A stretch of DNA of 64,000 nt from G036327475 sp036327475 (GCF_036327475.1 NZ_CP132913.1:1364001-1428000); one strand, 5' to 3'; shown: positions 38,733 to 49,099, counted from the first letter of the stretch. The notes: generated by a model not told the origin, from the letters alone. Translations and numbers: made by a program.

Positions 38733-40040
38733 TCAGGTTTGAGTTCCCAAAGGACAGTCAGACAAAAGATAATCGGCCAACGTCATTTCCTGCTTACATA
38801 AACGATGCCAGTCGATGATGGGCAGCCTTACCACCAGTCCTATGCTGCCATCTTCCTCAACCCACTCTTTTTCTATGGCATGCAGCTGGTAAAAACGGCT
38901 GAGCAGCCGGCCAGCCTGCGGGGGCAAACGGAGCTCATGGCGCGCGATCTCGCACGTCAGTCGCTCAGTTAGTGCCTGCATCAATAGTGTGACCCCTTCA
39001 CCACTGTGGGCGGAAAGCCACACCCGAACCGGTCGATTCTCTTCATCGCGATCGATGCGTGGCGCGAAATCGTCAAGCAGATCGATTTTATTCATCACCA
39101 ATAGCGTCGGAATATCGTTGGCTTCTATCTCAGCCAGTACCTGGTCCACCGCATCGATATTTTCATTAATTCGCGTATCGGCGGCATCGACGATGTGCAA
39201 CAGCAGAGCGGCCCGCTGCGTTTCTTTCAGCGTCGCTTTAAACGCTGCCACTAGGTCGTGTGGCAGATGGCGGATAAAACCTACCGTATCTGCCAGTACG
39301 GTATCTCCTACATCACCGACGTTGATACGCCGAAGCGTCGGATCGAGGGTGGCAAACAGCCGATCAGCCACATACACCTCGGCCTCGGTCATCAAATTAA
39401 ACAGAGTGGACTTACCGGCGTTGGTATAGCCCACCAGCGAGATTGTAGGGACATTCGCCCGAGTGCGGGCGCGCCGGCTCTGTTCGCGCTGTTTCTCCAC
39501 CCGTTCCAGATGGGAAAGGATCTGGCTGATGCGGTTCCGCAACAGACGGCGATCGATCTCGAGCTGGGTTTCCCCTGGCCCGCGCAGCCCAATGCCGCCC
39601 TTTTGCCGCTCAAGGTGCGTCCAGCCGCGCACCAAACGCGTGGCAAGATGACGCAGTTTGGCCAGCTCCACCTGCAGCTTCCCCTCATAGGTGCACGCTC
39701 GCTGAGCAAAAATGTCCAGGATCAACCCCGTGCGGTCGATAACCCGGCACTCGCACAAGCGTTCAAGGTTATGCTCCTGGGCTGGGGATAAAGCATGATC
39801 GAATAGGACCACAGAGGCGCCACTGGTTTTAACCACCTCCGCGATCTCTTTCGCTTTTCCCTCTCCGACAAAATATTTTGGATGCGGTGCCTTGCGGCTG
39901 CCGGTAACGACGCGCAGCGCCGCTACCCCGGCGGAAGAGACAAGGGATTCAAACTCCTGTAAATCTTCCATATCCTTGTCTTGTGAAAAAAAGATGTGGA
40001 CCAGTAAGGCCTGCTCACCGGCATTATAACGGTCAAACAA
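38733..40040 (-). CDS. hflX: Ribosome-splitting GTPase HflX
   Basis: An Obg-HflX family GTPase that splits stalled ribosomes under heat stress. It has 435 residues (E. coli 426). An N-terminal nucleotide-binding domain carries APHPKYFVGEGKAKEIAE, then GLRGPGETQLEIDRRLL. The G domain has GYTNAGKSTLFN, ATLDPTLRRI, DTVGFIRHLPHDLV and MNKIDLL. The initiator is TTG (complementary to 40038-40040), giving the family N-terminus LFDRYNAGEQALLVHI. It lies 75 bp after hfq. Intact. Confidence 0.95.
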   Translation of the reverse strand: MFDRYNAGEQALLVHIFFSQDKDMEDLQEFESLVSSAGVAALRVVTGSRKAPHPKYFVGEGKAKEIAEVVKTSGASVVLFDHALSPAQEHNLERLCECRVIDRTGLILDIFAQRACTYEGKLQVELAKLRHLATRLVRGWTHLERQKGGIGLRGPGETQLEIDRRLLRNRISQILSHLERVEKQREQSRRARTRANVPTISLVGYTNAGKSTLFNLMTEAEVYVADRLFATLDPTLRRINVGDVGDTVLADTVGFIRHLPHDLVAAFKATLKETQRAALLLHIVDAADTRINENIDAVDQVLAEIEANDIPTLLVMNKIDLLDDFAPRIDRDEENRPVRVWLSAHSGEGVTLLMQALTERLTCEIARHELRLPPQAGRLLSRFYQLHAIEKEWVEEDGSIGLVVRLPIIDWHRLCKQEMTLADYLLSDCPLGTQT

Positions 40041-40115
40041 GCGTACAACCTCTCATGCGGATATACTGTAGCTATAATCTGGCCTTAGCGCCAACAGCAT
40101 GCTAAGGCGCCACTA

Positions 40116-40418
40116 TTAGGCGTCATCGCTTTCCGGCTGCGACAATTGTGAAGCCGAGGTGCTGCCGTGGTGATAATTACTGGAATCACCGCTCGGATTG
40201 TTACTGTGATGCGATACAGGGCGAGATGGTACGACGGTGGAAATGGCGTGCTTGTAAACCATCTGGCTGACCGTGTTCTTTAACAAAATGACAAACTGAT
40301 CGAAAGATTCAATCTGGCCCTGCAGTTTAATGCCATTCACTAAATAAATAGAAACAAGAACACGTTCCCGACGCAACGCGTTCAAGAACGGATCTTGCAA
40401 AGATTGCCCCTTAGCCAT
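40116..40418 (-). CDS. hfq: RNA chaperone Hfq
   Basis: An Sm-like hexameric RNA chaperone for small-RNA regulation. The ATG complementary to 40416-40418 gives 100 residues (E. coli 102), starting MAKGQSLQDPFLNALRRERV. The Sm1 and Sm2 motifs (LVNGIKLQGQIESFDQFVIL, NTVSQMVYKHAISTVVPSRP) are intact. The C-terminal tail is Ser/His-rich and ends SQPESDDA with acidic residues as in E. coli. The leftward extension of the open frame is not homologous. Confidence 0.97.
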   Translation of the reverse strand: MAKGQSLQDPFLNALRRERVLVSIYLVNGIKLQGQIESFDQFVILLKNTVSQMVYKHAISTVVPSRPVSHHSNNPSGDSSNYHHGSTSASQLSQPESDDA

Positions 40419-40537
40419 TCTGTTTTTCCTTATGTGCTTGTTGTTTGTAACAAGAACCATACGGCTCTAAATAAAATAATTGTTGTAAAAGCGCGTTCAA
40501 TACCATTAATTGTACACAACCACCCAACCTACCCAAC

Positions 40538-41476
40538 CTATACACTAACAACCTGTAATACCCTGTCAAGGGCGGCGGGTTCATCGCTATCCAGCCAATG
40601 AAGATCGCGCCACCCACGTAGCCAGGTCATTTGGCGCTTGGCGAGCTGTCGTGTCGCGCAAATTCCGCGAAACACCATGTCATTATAATCGGTTTCGCCG
40701 GTCAGATATGACCACATCTGTCGGTAGCCGACGCAACGAAGGGACGGCATCTCCCGGTGAAAATCACCTCGGGCAAAAAGTGCACTGACCTCGCCCTCAA
40801 AACCGCTGGCCAACATCTGATGAAAGCGTCGTGCAATACGCTGATGCAGCAATGCGCGGTCAAGTGGCGCAATGGCGAATTGATGCACTCGATACGCCAG
40901 CGCTTCACCGGATATTTTTGTCAGTTCCGTTAGGGTGTTATCTGAAACGAAAAAAACCTCCAGCGCCCGCGACAGTCTCTGTGGATCATTAGGATGAATA
41001 CGATTTGCCGCAATCGGATCGATCTGTTGCAATTTCCGGTGCAACGCCTGCCACCCAACTGCTTCCGCCTCGCGTTCAATGCGTGTGCGTACCTCTAGGT
41101 CTGCTGGGGGCAAGGGGGATAATCCCTCCAGCAGTGCCTTAAAGTAAAGCATGGTCCCACCAACCAGCAACGGAATACGGCCGGCCATGGTGATTCCTGC
41201 CATTTCCTTAAGCGCATCACGGAGGAAATCCGCCACTGAATAAGACTCCGTCGGATCGCGGATATCTATCAGTCGATGCGGTGCCCGCGCCAGCTCGTCG
41301 GCGCTGGGCTTGGCCGTACCGATATCCATACCGCGATATATTAGCGCAGAATCGACGCTGATGATCTCCACCGGCAGGTGCCGACGCAACGCCATCGCGA
41401 GCGCAGTTTTACCGGAGGCGGTAGGCCCCATCAGGAAAATGGCCTGGGGCTGGCGCGGAAATGTTGGCTCAGTCAT
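40538..41476 (-). CDS. miaA: tRNA dimethylallyltransferase MiaA
   Basis: MiaA transfers a dimethylallyl group to A37 of tRNAs that read codons starting with U. It has 312 residues (E. coli 316). The P-loop is FLMGPTASGKTALA (about 14-27). Other motifs are SVDSALIYRGMDIGTAKP, LVGGTMLYFKALLEGLSPLP, IHPNDPQRLSRALEVFF and RCVGYRQMWSYL. The ATG overlaps the 3' end of the mutL remnant by 8 bp. The last residues (LQVVSV) are a few shorter than E. coli. Intact. Confidence 0.97.
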   Translation of the reverse strand: MTEPTFPRQPQAIFLMGPTASGKTALAMALRRHLPVEIISVDSALIYRGMDIGTAKPSADELARAPHRLIDIRDPTESYSVADFLRDALKEMAGITMAGRIPLLVGGTMLYFKALLEGLSPLPPADLEVRTRIEREAEAVGWQALHRKLQQIDPIAANRIHPNDPQRLSRALEVFFVSDNTLTELTKISGEALAYRVHQFAIAPLDRALLHQRIARRFHQMLASGFEGEVSALFARGDFHREMPSLRCVGYRQMWSYLTGETDYNDMVFRGICATRQLAKRQMTWLRGWRDLHWLDSDEPAALDRVLQVVSV

Positions 41477-43453
41477 GGTTTATGGCTTTAATGGCAGCCG
41501 CAAAATTCAGTGTTACGGGCGGGGCTTTCACCCAGCGCGGACAAAGCCGCTCCACCTAGGCAAGCAATTGTATCGCCCGGGAATGGCTCCAGACGACCGA
41601 TTTGCGCCGTAGTCGGCGGGCAAGCTAGACCGCAACCTGGTGATGCGTCACCGACGTTTCACCGTGCCGGTAGCCTAACAGGTCTGAAATCAAGTTTTGT
41701 AAATTTTGTTGGCGTAATGGTAAAGGTACCGCATTCAGTATTGCCTGATGAGGATGCATCTGTAGAGTGATTTCCATTTCCTGAAGCAGTGGCTGATAGC
41801 GTTTAAGCACTACGGCTCCTTTATCGCGCAGCGTCATACGCAGCAGAATCAGCGGCGGCTGAGCGCGCAACTGTTCCGTACCGGGCGCAGTTTACGTTCA
41901 GCCAACCCGCGTTCGGTAACCGGCAGCGAGAGCATCGCCAAGCCGCTCGTCGACTCTACCAACGCATGGCAGGGCGTGATCAGGCTTACCACCCTGCCAA
42001 CTGCGGGGATTACCAGCGACGGTCGACCCGGTGCTGACGGACGTCTACCTATGATGGTGCTGGACGAGAAGGCGGCGTCGGTGTGTGTCGTGTTGTTGTC
42101 GCCGGCCAGCGAACCGCTATCCGCTGGCCGAGGCGAAATATCGCGCGGTGTCGTTTGCCCCCTGTGCCAGCGGCGCGGTCTGCACCAACTGCCGGTACAG
42201 CGCGCCTTCTTTGTGCTGATGACCGGAGCGCCAGCATAGCTGGCGCTCCGGTCCCGTGCTCGGCCGCCGCGAGCCGTCGCGCCGGAAGACTACTGCGGAG
42301 AAGCATGCTCATCAACTACCTTTACCGACCAGCGGTCATGATCGTATCCCCGCTCATCTCGCTCGCCGCACGACGCTCCTCGCCGGCCGCAACGACCGCA
42401 TGCCGCGACGCCGCCAACCCAGATGCGGAAGCATCCTCCGGCAGCCGGAATGGCTCGCCGGCAGATAGGGAAAAATGATTGCGCTCGGATTCCTGGCGAT
42501 TCTCCGGGCGCGCTCGTCGGCCTCACGCCATCGTCGCCGATCGGCAGGCGTGACACCGCGCTTTGCTGCAAGATGGTCACCACTACCTGATATATAAATC
42601 ATGCACCAGCCGCCCCTGATAAAGCCGTACTTCGTGCTTGGCGAGGTGGACATTGACGTCAACCTGATACGGATCCACATCGAGAAACACCACAAATGCT
42701 GGCCGCTGCGTTCTCGCCAGCTGATTCTGATAGGCCTGCCGTATAGCGTAATTGATCAATTTGTCGTGCGCCGATTAACATAGCTGTACTGTATCTCGGG
42801 CAGCCCGCCGGATCTGCTACACAACCGTGTATCGCCAGATCGCCGTGCTGCCAGGAAACGCCCAAGGCTCGCGCGGCAATGCTGGACCGCAAAGACAGCC
42901 CAACCGCGCAGATGCTGGCTGACAACGTGGTGCTGGCACACTGTTTTGCCGTCGTGCTGTAAAATGAATGTCACGTCGAATCGGACCAGCGCGATATAGC
43001 GAATGACCTCATCGATATGGGTGAACTCGGTCTTTCGGTGCGCATGAACTTGTGCCGAGCCGGTGTATTGTAAAACAGATCCACCATATCCGCCGTCGTT
43101 CCCACCGAATGGGTGGCGGATTTGAGCGTACCGCTAATTCGCGCCCTCGGCGTAGGCTTGCCAGGTTCGCTCTGCGCGGCAGTGTTCGAGGCAAAGTCAG
43201 ACATGACATGGAGCTTACGCTGGCCAATGCAAACCCACACTAGTGATGCTTTCAATCCAGGCTGGCGATTTTGCTGATCGCATGACAGGTTAGCGCCAGC
43301 GTCAGCTCTTCTTTAGCGATACCACTGCCATTATCACGAATACGGATACGTTCAGCGCCGGCGCGCTCAATTACCATCGGACGCGGGCGTTTCCACGACT
43401 TCACTGGTGGCGATTTGGTTTGCAAGCTGTGGCGTCAGTACCTGAATTGGCAC
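41469..43453 (-). pseudogene. mutL: DNA mismatch repair protein MutL, degraded
   Basis: MutL couples MutS mismatch recognition to MutH and UvrD. From the GTG complementary to 43451-43453 the N-terminus PIQVLTPQLANQIATSEVVE is readable, then frameshifts. Scattered fragments follow: ERIRIRDNG, SVGTTADMVDLFYNTPARHK, ALGVSWQHGDLAIHG, EIQYSYVN, VFLDVDPYQVDVNVHLAKHE, AVPLPLRQQNLQNLISDLL and a final AIKAINHD overlapping miaA. The ATPase motifs are separated by frameshifts and the protein cannot be made. The flanking amiB and miaA remain intact. Confidence 0.95.
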
Positions 43454-43473
43454 GATAATCGAGTCCTCTGGCC

Positions 43474-45189
43474 TTAAGCGGGCGGTATGGTCAATGTTTG
43501 TCCAAGCATCACGTTATTTGATATCATATTATTAGCATGCTTGATATCGATGGCGGATACACCATAGCGTGCGGCGATTGCAGTTAATGTATCGCCATGC
43601 GCCACTTGATGTCGTCGCGGACCGCTCTTCTGTGTAGCAGCGGGCGGCGGTGCGGCCTGAGCGCTTCCTCCCGCGGGAATGCGCAGCCGTTGCCCGACCA
43701 AGACATTCTCTTTTTTCAACTTGTTCAGAGTACGGATCTCCTCCATGCTTACCCCATATTGGCGAGCGATGGAGGAGAGCGTCTCACCCCGCTTGACGAC
43801 ATGGCGTCCTGCGGCGGCAGGCGCTAGCGCGCCAGCGTGGGACTGGACCACCGCTTGAGTCCCGCTGGCTCTGACGTCGGCCGCGGAGCTGACGCCCTGC
43901 ATTCGATTTTTGAGCTTTAGGCCGGTTTGCAGCGGATGTGATAAGAAATAAGCACGCAGTCCCAGGTACAGGGCGTTAGCGATCTTATCCTGGTGCGCGC
44001 TGCTACCGAGTAGCCGCTCCTCCCGAGTATTACTAATGAAACCGGTTTCCACCAGTAGCGACGGAATATCCGGCGAGCGCAGTACGCCGAGACTGGCGTG
44101 TTCCGGCCGGCGTTTATGCAGAGCGCCTACCGGCTGCAGCTGGCCCAGCACCTTCATCGCGATGTCGTATCCCACCCGCTGCGAATGGCCGAACTGCAGA
44201 TCCAGCACCGCCTGGCTGAGGTAGGGATCGGCCTGGCTGTTGGCTAGCAGATCACCCGCCCCCCCCAGCAGCTCCGACTGTTTCTCATGCTGCTCAAGCC
44301 AGTTTGCCATTTCGCTATTGGCGCGTCGGTTGGACAACACCCAAACCGACGCACCGCTGGCGCTGCGATTGGGTGCAGCATCGGCATGAATGGACACCAG
44401 CACGCTGGCGCCTTTTTTGCGCGCGACGTCGGAACGGCCCATGACCGAAATAAAATAATCGCCGTCGCGGGTTAGTACCGGCTTGAACATCTTGTCTCCA
44501 TCGAGCAGCGTTTTCAGCTTGCGAGTGATAGCGATGGTCACATTTTTCTCGTGCAGGCCATGAGGGCCAGTAGCTCCCGGATCCTGACCACCGTGACCGG
44601 CATCGATGGCCACCACTACCGGCTCGGCGCCCGCCGGCGGCCGGCGACGCGGTGCCGATGCCGACCTCGCCACCGTGGCGGAGCTCTCAATCACCGTCAC
44701 CCGGTTGGTAAAGGGGTTTTTTACCGATCTTGACAGCGACGGCGCGCTTGAGGTCGGCATGGCGGTGCTTGTCCGCAGAGCAGAGGCAACGGCAGTCGGT
44801 TGCAGGCTCGTCACGGTCAGCACGATATTGTAGCGCCCGTCCACCTGCCGTATCGTGGCTTGCTCGCGAGATTTGCGGGTCAGCTCGAACACCAGGCGTA
44901 TACTCTGCTTATCCACCGGCGTACTGGTGCGAATACGTTTAATTACATTTTCACCACTAAAATCGAGCGGTAGTCCTTGCACCGGGCCGCTTTGGCGAAT
45001 ATCCACCACAACTCGTTCTGGGTTGTGCAGCGAGAAAAAGGCGTAAACCGGCCGTTGATTAAACCCGAGGGTGACCGTCGATTGATTGGCGCTGTTGGCA
45101 ATGTTAATATCGCTGAGCTTCGCCGCCATTGTCCGCCCTACGATTAAACACACTATTAACGCCAGCATTATCCCGAACTTCAACATCAT
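43474..45189 (-). CDS. amiB: N-acetylmuramoyl-L-alanine amidase AmiB with two LysM domains
   Basis: A periplasmic zinc amidase that splits septal murein during cell separation, normally activated by EnvC. It has 571 residues, longer than E. coli AmiB (445). A signal peptide (about 1-22) is followed by the AMIN domain (FNQRPVYAFFSLHNPERVVV), a low-complexity linker, the Amidase_3 domain from about 193 (VVAIDAGHGGQDPGATG, SIHADAA, PSLLVETGFISN) and two LysM repeats at the C-terminus (RHVVKRGETLSSIARQYGVS and RHQVAHGDTLTAIAARYGVS). The start overlaps the tsaE stop by 4 nt. Intact. Confidence 0.95.
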   Translation of the reverse strand: MMLKFGIMLALIVCLIVGRTMAAKLSDINIANSANQSTVTLGFNQRPVYAFFSLHNPERVVVDIRQSGPVQGLPLDFSGENVIKRIRTSTPVDKQSIRLVFELTRKSREQATIRQVDGRYNIVLTVTSLQPTAVASALRTSTAMPTSSAPSLSRSVKNPFTNRVTVIESSATVARSASAPRRRPPAGAEPVVVAIDAGHGGQDPGATGPHGLHEKNVTIAITRKLKTLLDGDKMFKPVLTRDGDYFISVMGRSDVARKKGASVLVSIHADAAPNRSASGASVWVLSNRRANSEMANWLEQHEKQSELLGGAGDLLANSQADPYLSQAVLDLQFGHSQRVGYDIAMKVLGQLQPVGALHKRRPEHASLGVLRSPDIPSLLVETGFISNTREERLLGSSAHQDKIANALYLGLRAYFLSHPLQTGLKLKNRMQGVSSAADVRASGTQAVVQSHAGALAPAAAGRHVVKRGETLSSIARQYGVSMEEIRTLNKLKKENVLVGQRLRIPAGGSAQAAPPPAATQKSGPRRHQVAHGDTLTAIAARYGVSAIDIKHANNMISNNVMLGQTLTIPPA

Positions 45190-45665
45190 ACAGGCGTTCC
45201 TTGCCGCGGTGCCAGCTGCGTCAGAATGCGTTCGCCGGTGGCGCTAAGAGCCCGCGCATGCGCCTGCCGGCCGTCCTCTTGGTAGGTGAGCGTCAAGGCG
45301 ATATCCGCCGCCGGCAGTATGCCCTTCCCACGCCGCGGCCATTCCACCAAACACAAGGCGGTATTATCGAAATAGTCCCGTACTCCCATAAATTCAAGCT
45401 CTTCCGGATCGACCAGGCGATAAAGGTCAAAATGATAAACCGTCCAGCGCGGCAGCGCGTAGGGTTCGACCAGGGTGAAGGTGGGGCTTTTTACATTGCC
45501 CTGGTGTCCCAGCGCGCGAAGAAACCCGCGGCAGAATGTCGTTTTGCCGGCCCCAAGGTCACCATAAAGATAAAACACACAAGCTTGTCGGCAGGCGTCA
45601 GCCAATGCTGCGCCGAAGGCGACGGTTGTTGTTTCATCCGCCAGGAATATTTCACGTTTTTCCAT
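45186..45665 (-). CDS. tsaE: tRNA threonylcarbamoyladenosine biosynthesis ATPase TsaE
   Basis: ATPase partner of TsaB/TsaD in forming t6A37 in tRNA. The ATG complementary to 45663-45665 (MEKREIFLADETTTVAFG) gives 159 residues (E. coli 153); an upstream in-frame ATG at 45710 is less likely. The P-loop YLYGDLGAGKTTFCRGFL, VKSPTFTLVEPY, YHFDLYRLVDPEELEFMGVR and LVEWP motifs are complete. It is coupled to amiB by ATGA overlap. Its upstream partner nnr is dead, so a promoter upstream of or within the nnr remnant must now drive the operon (inference). Confidence 0.95.
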   Translation of the reverse strand: MEKREIFLADETTTVAFGAALADACRQACVFYLYGDLGAGKTTFCRGFLRALGHQGNVKSPTFTLVEPYALPRWTVYHFDLYRLVDPEELEFMGVRDYFDNTALCLVEWPRRGKGILPAADIALTLTYQEDGRQAHARALSATGERILTQLAPRQGTPV

Positions 45666-45696
45666 GTCTGATTTTTGTGCGGTAAGCTCTTGGTTG

Positions 45697-47076
45697 CTAT
45701 GTAGGTACAATGCCAGCGGTAAATCTGTGGCCCAAACATGCCACGCCTTCCTTTCTCGCCGCCAGACGGTCGGCGGTAGCGCTATGGACTACGCAGCCGG
45801 CACAGGCTGCATCATACAGCGACAGCTTTTGCGTGAGCAAACCGCCGATGATACTGGACAATGTATCCCATTCCCCTGAGGCCATGCCCGTGTTACCGAC
45901 ATCGGCGATTAGGCCATCTTTAGCAACCAGCAAGGTCCCCGTGCCTTTCAGTACTAGCAATGCCGCCGTAGCGCCTCGCCAGTTTGCGCGCTGAAAGTAA
46001 ATGGTCACTTTCAATGGCGACGACATTGCCATTCATCAAACGGGCGGCCTCGACCGGGTGAGGCGTCATGATTTGATTCTGACGTTTCTCAGAATTAAAT
46101 GCCAGCAAGCTAAGCACATCCATATTATACGGCATTGGTTTGTCACAATTTTCCTCCTCGCGCAGCGTATTTTCCCCGCTGTCCTGTCCGAGGTCCAGAC
46201 CGATTACCATCACATCCACCCATTCCAGACCCGGCTGAAAGGTGCTGCGCGTCAGTGGCGCTACTATAAGCTCCAGCCAGGCAGTCAACAACGGGGTATT
46301 CTCCTCGCGGGTCAGCACGCTGACAAGTCCGGCGCCGCGGTGCAGTGCAATCTCTCCCAGCATGCGAATCGCGCCGGCAAATCCATGATCCCCACCACAA
46401 TCAACAGACGGCCGTTGTCGCTTTTATGTGCACAGTGAGCCGGCGCGGCAACAGTTCCACGCTGAGCCACTCCATTAGTGGCGTTTCATGCTCGGGCCAT
46501 TTTCTCCAAATCATCATAATGCACGTGTCCGGTCACGCTGGTGCGCCTTGCCGGTCAGCGATTCCGGTTTAAGAGCGATGAACGCACGGTATGTTCGGCA
46601 GACATCACCTCTCCAGGTTGTCGCGCCAGTCTCGGCCAACAGATTGGTGGGATATCCAGAACAGATTGGTGGCGCGGGATGCCAGTTGCTGCGGCGATAA
46701 GCGAGCAATAGGGATCGCGCGACGCCGCCTTTAGGCCCGTTCCAAGCAGCGCATCGACAACACCTCTGCTCCTCCCTGCGCGCCGGCTGCCAAGCCATGC
46801 CTCTTTAGCCTGCTTTGCTTCGGCAGACAAAGGAGAGTTGCCGCCGCACGCCAGCATCGTGACTTATTTACCGGTGGCGGCAAGCTGCGCCACCACTGAA
46901 CCGTCCCCGCCGTTGTTACCATGGCCCGCTAGCACCAGCCAGCGATGGGCGCCTGGATACAGCCAAAGAATATGTTGGAACGCTGCTGTGCCGGCGCGCT
47001 GCATCAGCTGATAGAGCGCACGCTGGCCAGATTTGTGTAAACTTTGTAGGGAAAATGTGTTGGCACGGTCAGTCAT
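45697..47076 (-). pseudogene. nnr: NAD(P)HX epimerase/dehydratase Nnr, degraded
   Basis: Bifunctional repair of hydrated NAD(P)H. From the ATG at 47076 MTDRANTFSLQSLHKSGQRA leads to WLVLAGHGNNGGDGSVVAQL (epimerase motif), then stops. Shifted frames give VDALLGTGL, LAETGAT, MLGEIALHRGAGLVSVLTRE, IMTPHPVEAARLMNGNV, VAKDGLIADVGNTGMASGEW and LSLYDAACAGCVVHSATADR from the dehydratase half. Many frameshifts are present. Divergent from queG as in E. coli. Confidence 0.93.
46622..46673. repeat. Short direct repeat in nnr remnant
   Basis: A 13-bp sequence, aacagattggtgg, occurs twice about 23 bp apart in the nnr remnant. It is consistent with a local duplication followed by drift. Confidence 0.5.
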
Positions 47077-47099
47077 GCCTTGTCGTTTTAATTTTACAG

Positions 47100-48048
47100 A
47101 ATTAGTCCGGCAAATTCAGTGCTTGGGTAGGAATTGGGCTTTTGCAAGTCGTGATTTGCGACATCGACCTTGCCGCCCATGAGCCAACACTACAGCCTGG
47201 CTTGATCGCCAATACTACGGCGAGATGCCTGGATGGCGCGTCACGGCATGCTATTGGGTGGCGTCGGAATTGCAAATCCTTCATCAGAATATGATATTCG
47301 TTATGCGCTGGGCCGTGATAAAGTTTTACGCAATCGTCTAAAACAACAACTAGGCGAGCGGATCCGCGACGCCTGAGGCGAGGTGAATTTCCGCCCCTTT
47401 GTCAATTCAGCGCCGATCATGAAGCGCCTGCTGGCGACTAAAGCGGGAATCAGCTGTATAGGTATTCTTATTCTCAGTCGTTAAGCCGGTTCGTGGTTTT
47501 TCTCGGCGAATTGCTGATGAATTTGTTGTTGCCGGTTAACGCACCACTGGTCGAACAGTGCGGCCGCCGTATCGTGTGTATCACACCCGCTCACCGGCGC
47601 CATCGTCGAGCCTTATACTCTTGATGCTTGCCGCTGTATCTCCTATCTGACGATTGAGTTGGAGGAGGAAATTCCCGATGTACTAGGCCCACTGATATGA
47701 GCCGGACTTCAGTCCGTACGCGGTATTGCATACCACTGAACTGGTGGAACTTCTTGACTGGAATGAGGCCACATTTCTGCGCGTTACCGAAGGGTCAGTC
47801 ATTCGGCGCATTAGCCACGTGCGCTGGTCAAACAATATTACGGTCGCGCTGGGTAATGTATCCTATCAGGACGAGAGCGTGCTGGTGCTGTGGGCGTCGT
47901 CCGGGAGAACTGCCGCTGCTGGATGCCATATTCATTGGGCTCTGGAAAGAGAAGATGGTACGCCAAGAGGCCGCCGCCTGGGCGATACAAAACGCGCCGC
48001 AAACGCGTTGGTCAGGGCTATCGAAAAGAATTAACCCGCGACGCTTAG
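47100..48048 (+). pseudogene. queG: Epoxyqueuosine reductase QueG, degraded
   Basis: QueG is the cobalamin-dependent last step of queuosine synthesis. Pieces: VICDIDLAAHEPTLQ, WLDRQYYGEM, YALGRDKVLRNRLK, NFRPFVNSAPIMKR, GAIVEPYTLDACRCISYLTI followed by ELEEEIPDVLGPLI, LVELLDWNEATFLRVTEGSV and VRWSNNITVALGNVSY, ending near TRDA at 48046. The [4Fe-4S] Cys clusters are largely deleted and frameshifts are frequent. Confidence 0.93.
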
Positions 48049-48830
48049 ACAAATTCTCGTGAAAAGTTCTCCCGCAATAAGCACATTGCCGCTGTGTATA
48101 AAAACAAAAATCCCTTGTCAATAAATCGTCACAAAAACGCACAATCGTCACAAAAACGCAAGAGATCGATCTTATGTTTCATAATAAAAATTTATCTTTC
48201 TTTTCAAATGGATATGGCAGAGCGAAATTTTCAATAGCCGAACGCGCATGGTCGATGGTCCGAAGAAGTCTGTGAATAGCTCTGTTTAAAAGATTACAAC
48301 GGAGCATAACGAAGCATACGCGGCAGACGCTGCGTTGCCTTTAACGGTGGATAAATCATTCACGCAATTAATTCGTCTGTAAAAGGTAGCGAACGATTGT
48401 CCCGCGGGCGCTTGAACGGCTACGCCTTAATAGCCTTCGTGACGACAAATGGCATGATGTACCGGATACCTCAACTTGGCACGCTTTTATCGGTCGCGTG
48501 CGCGGATCCGTTTACCGTCAAGGGGGTAATGGCGGCGAATGGCGCTCATGAAAGAGCGTGTCAGCCACGGCATTACGCGCGCTCAAGACCGCCGCCTAAC
48601 GTTTTCCAGCAGAGCAATTGACAGGCAGTGACGTTACTTAGCATCATTGCGCTGTGACAAGAGAATTAAGCGTGTTGCTTATCGCATTTGCCTGCCATGG
48701 TAAGAGAGGCGATGGCAGCGTCGGCCATGCATAGCATGTAACCGCTCGTGCTTAATTCTGTGGAAAATCTTAACATTAGGGTTTGATGACATCGATAAGA
48801 CGCAAATAAAAGTCACGGTGGCAAGGACGC
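48049..48830. other. Eroded intergenic region, no gene recognised
   Basis: In E. coli the glyVXY tRNA genes lie between queG and orn; I found no tRNA-like T-arm or anticodon stem here. A 19-bp unit (aatcgtcacaaaaacgcac) is tandemly duplicated at 48124-48160, the second copy one base short at its end. A 74-codon plus-strand frame at 48397-48621 has no recognisable features. Confidence 0.5.
48124..48160. repeat. 19-bp tandem duplication
   Basis: Unit aatcgtcacaaaaacgcac at 48124-48142, repeated from 48143 to 48160 (18 matching bases). Non-coding. Confidence 0.9.
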
Positions 48831-48835
48831 CATGC

Positions 48836-49096
48836 CTATTTCTTGGCTTTAATACACCGTATTGATACTAGACCTCGGTAACCGTTAATCGACAGTGCCA
48901 TGCGCGACCTTTCAGGCACTTTAGTGCCAATAACAGCGCCGAGATAAATGCCATGGACCTCATCGGCCAGGGCGTGCCAGTGGGTTGCCATCGTGCGGGT
49001 GATTTCCGCACCTTTGTTCATCACCAAATGCACTTCAACCCGTTTGAAGTCGGCATTCAAAGTGCGTCTTGAGGTGCCAGGGAGTGGTACAGTCAA
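48836..49096 (-). CDS. Unassigned 86-residue ORF fused to or following the kdpD remnant
   Basis: An open frame of 86 codons with plausible amino-acid composition (VEVHLVMNKGAEITRT, MATHWHALADEVHGIYLGAV, MALSINGYRGLVSIRCIKAK). It does not match the part of KdpD expected here or any family I recognise. The kdpD similarity stops just upstream (after FFQRECD/FFRKGN). It may be the C-terminal piece of another gene brought in by a deletion, or chance. No clear Shine-Dalgarno is seen before its start. Confidence 0.3.
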   Translation of the reverse strand: MTVPLPGTSRRTLNADFKRVEVHLVMNKGAEITRTMATHWHALADEVHGIYLGAVIGTKVPERSRMALSINGYRGLVSIRCIKAKK

Positions 49097-49099
49097 AAA

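Noticed and set aside
48049..48830. Search for the glyVXY tRNA genes expected between queG and orn
   Set aside because: No T-arm (ggttcgaatc-type) or cloverleaf could be found on either strand, so no tRNA is reported.
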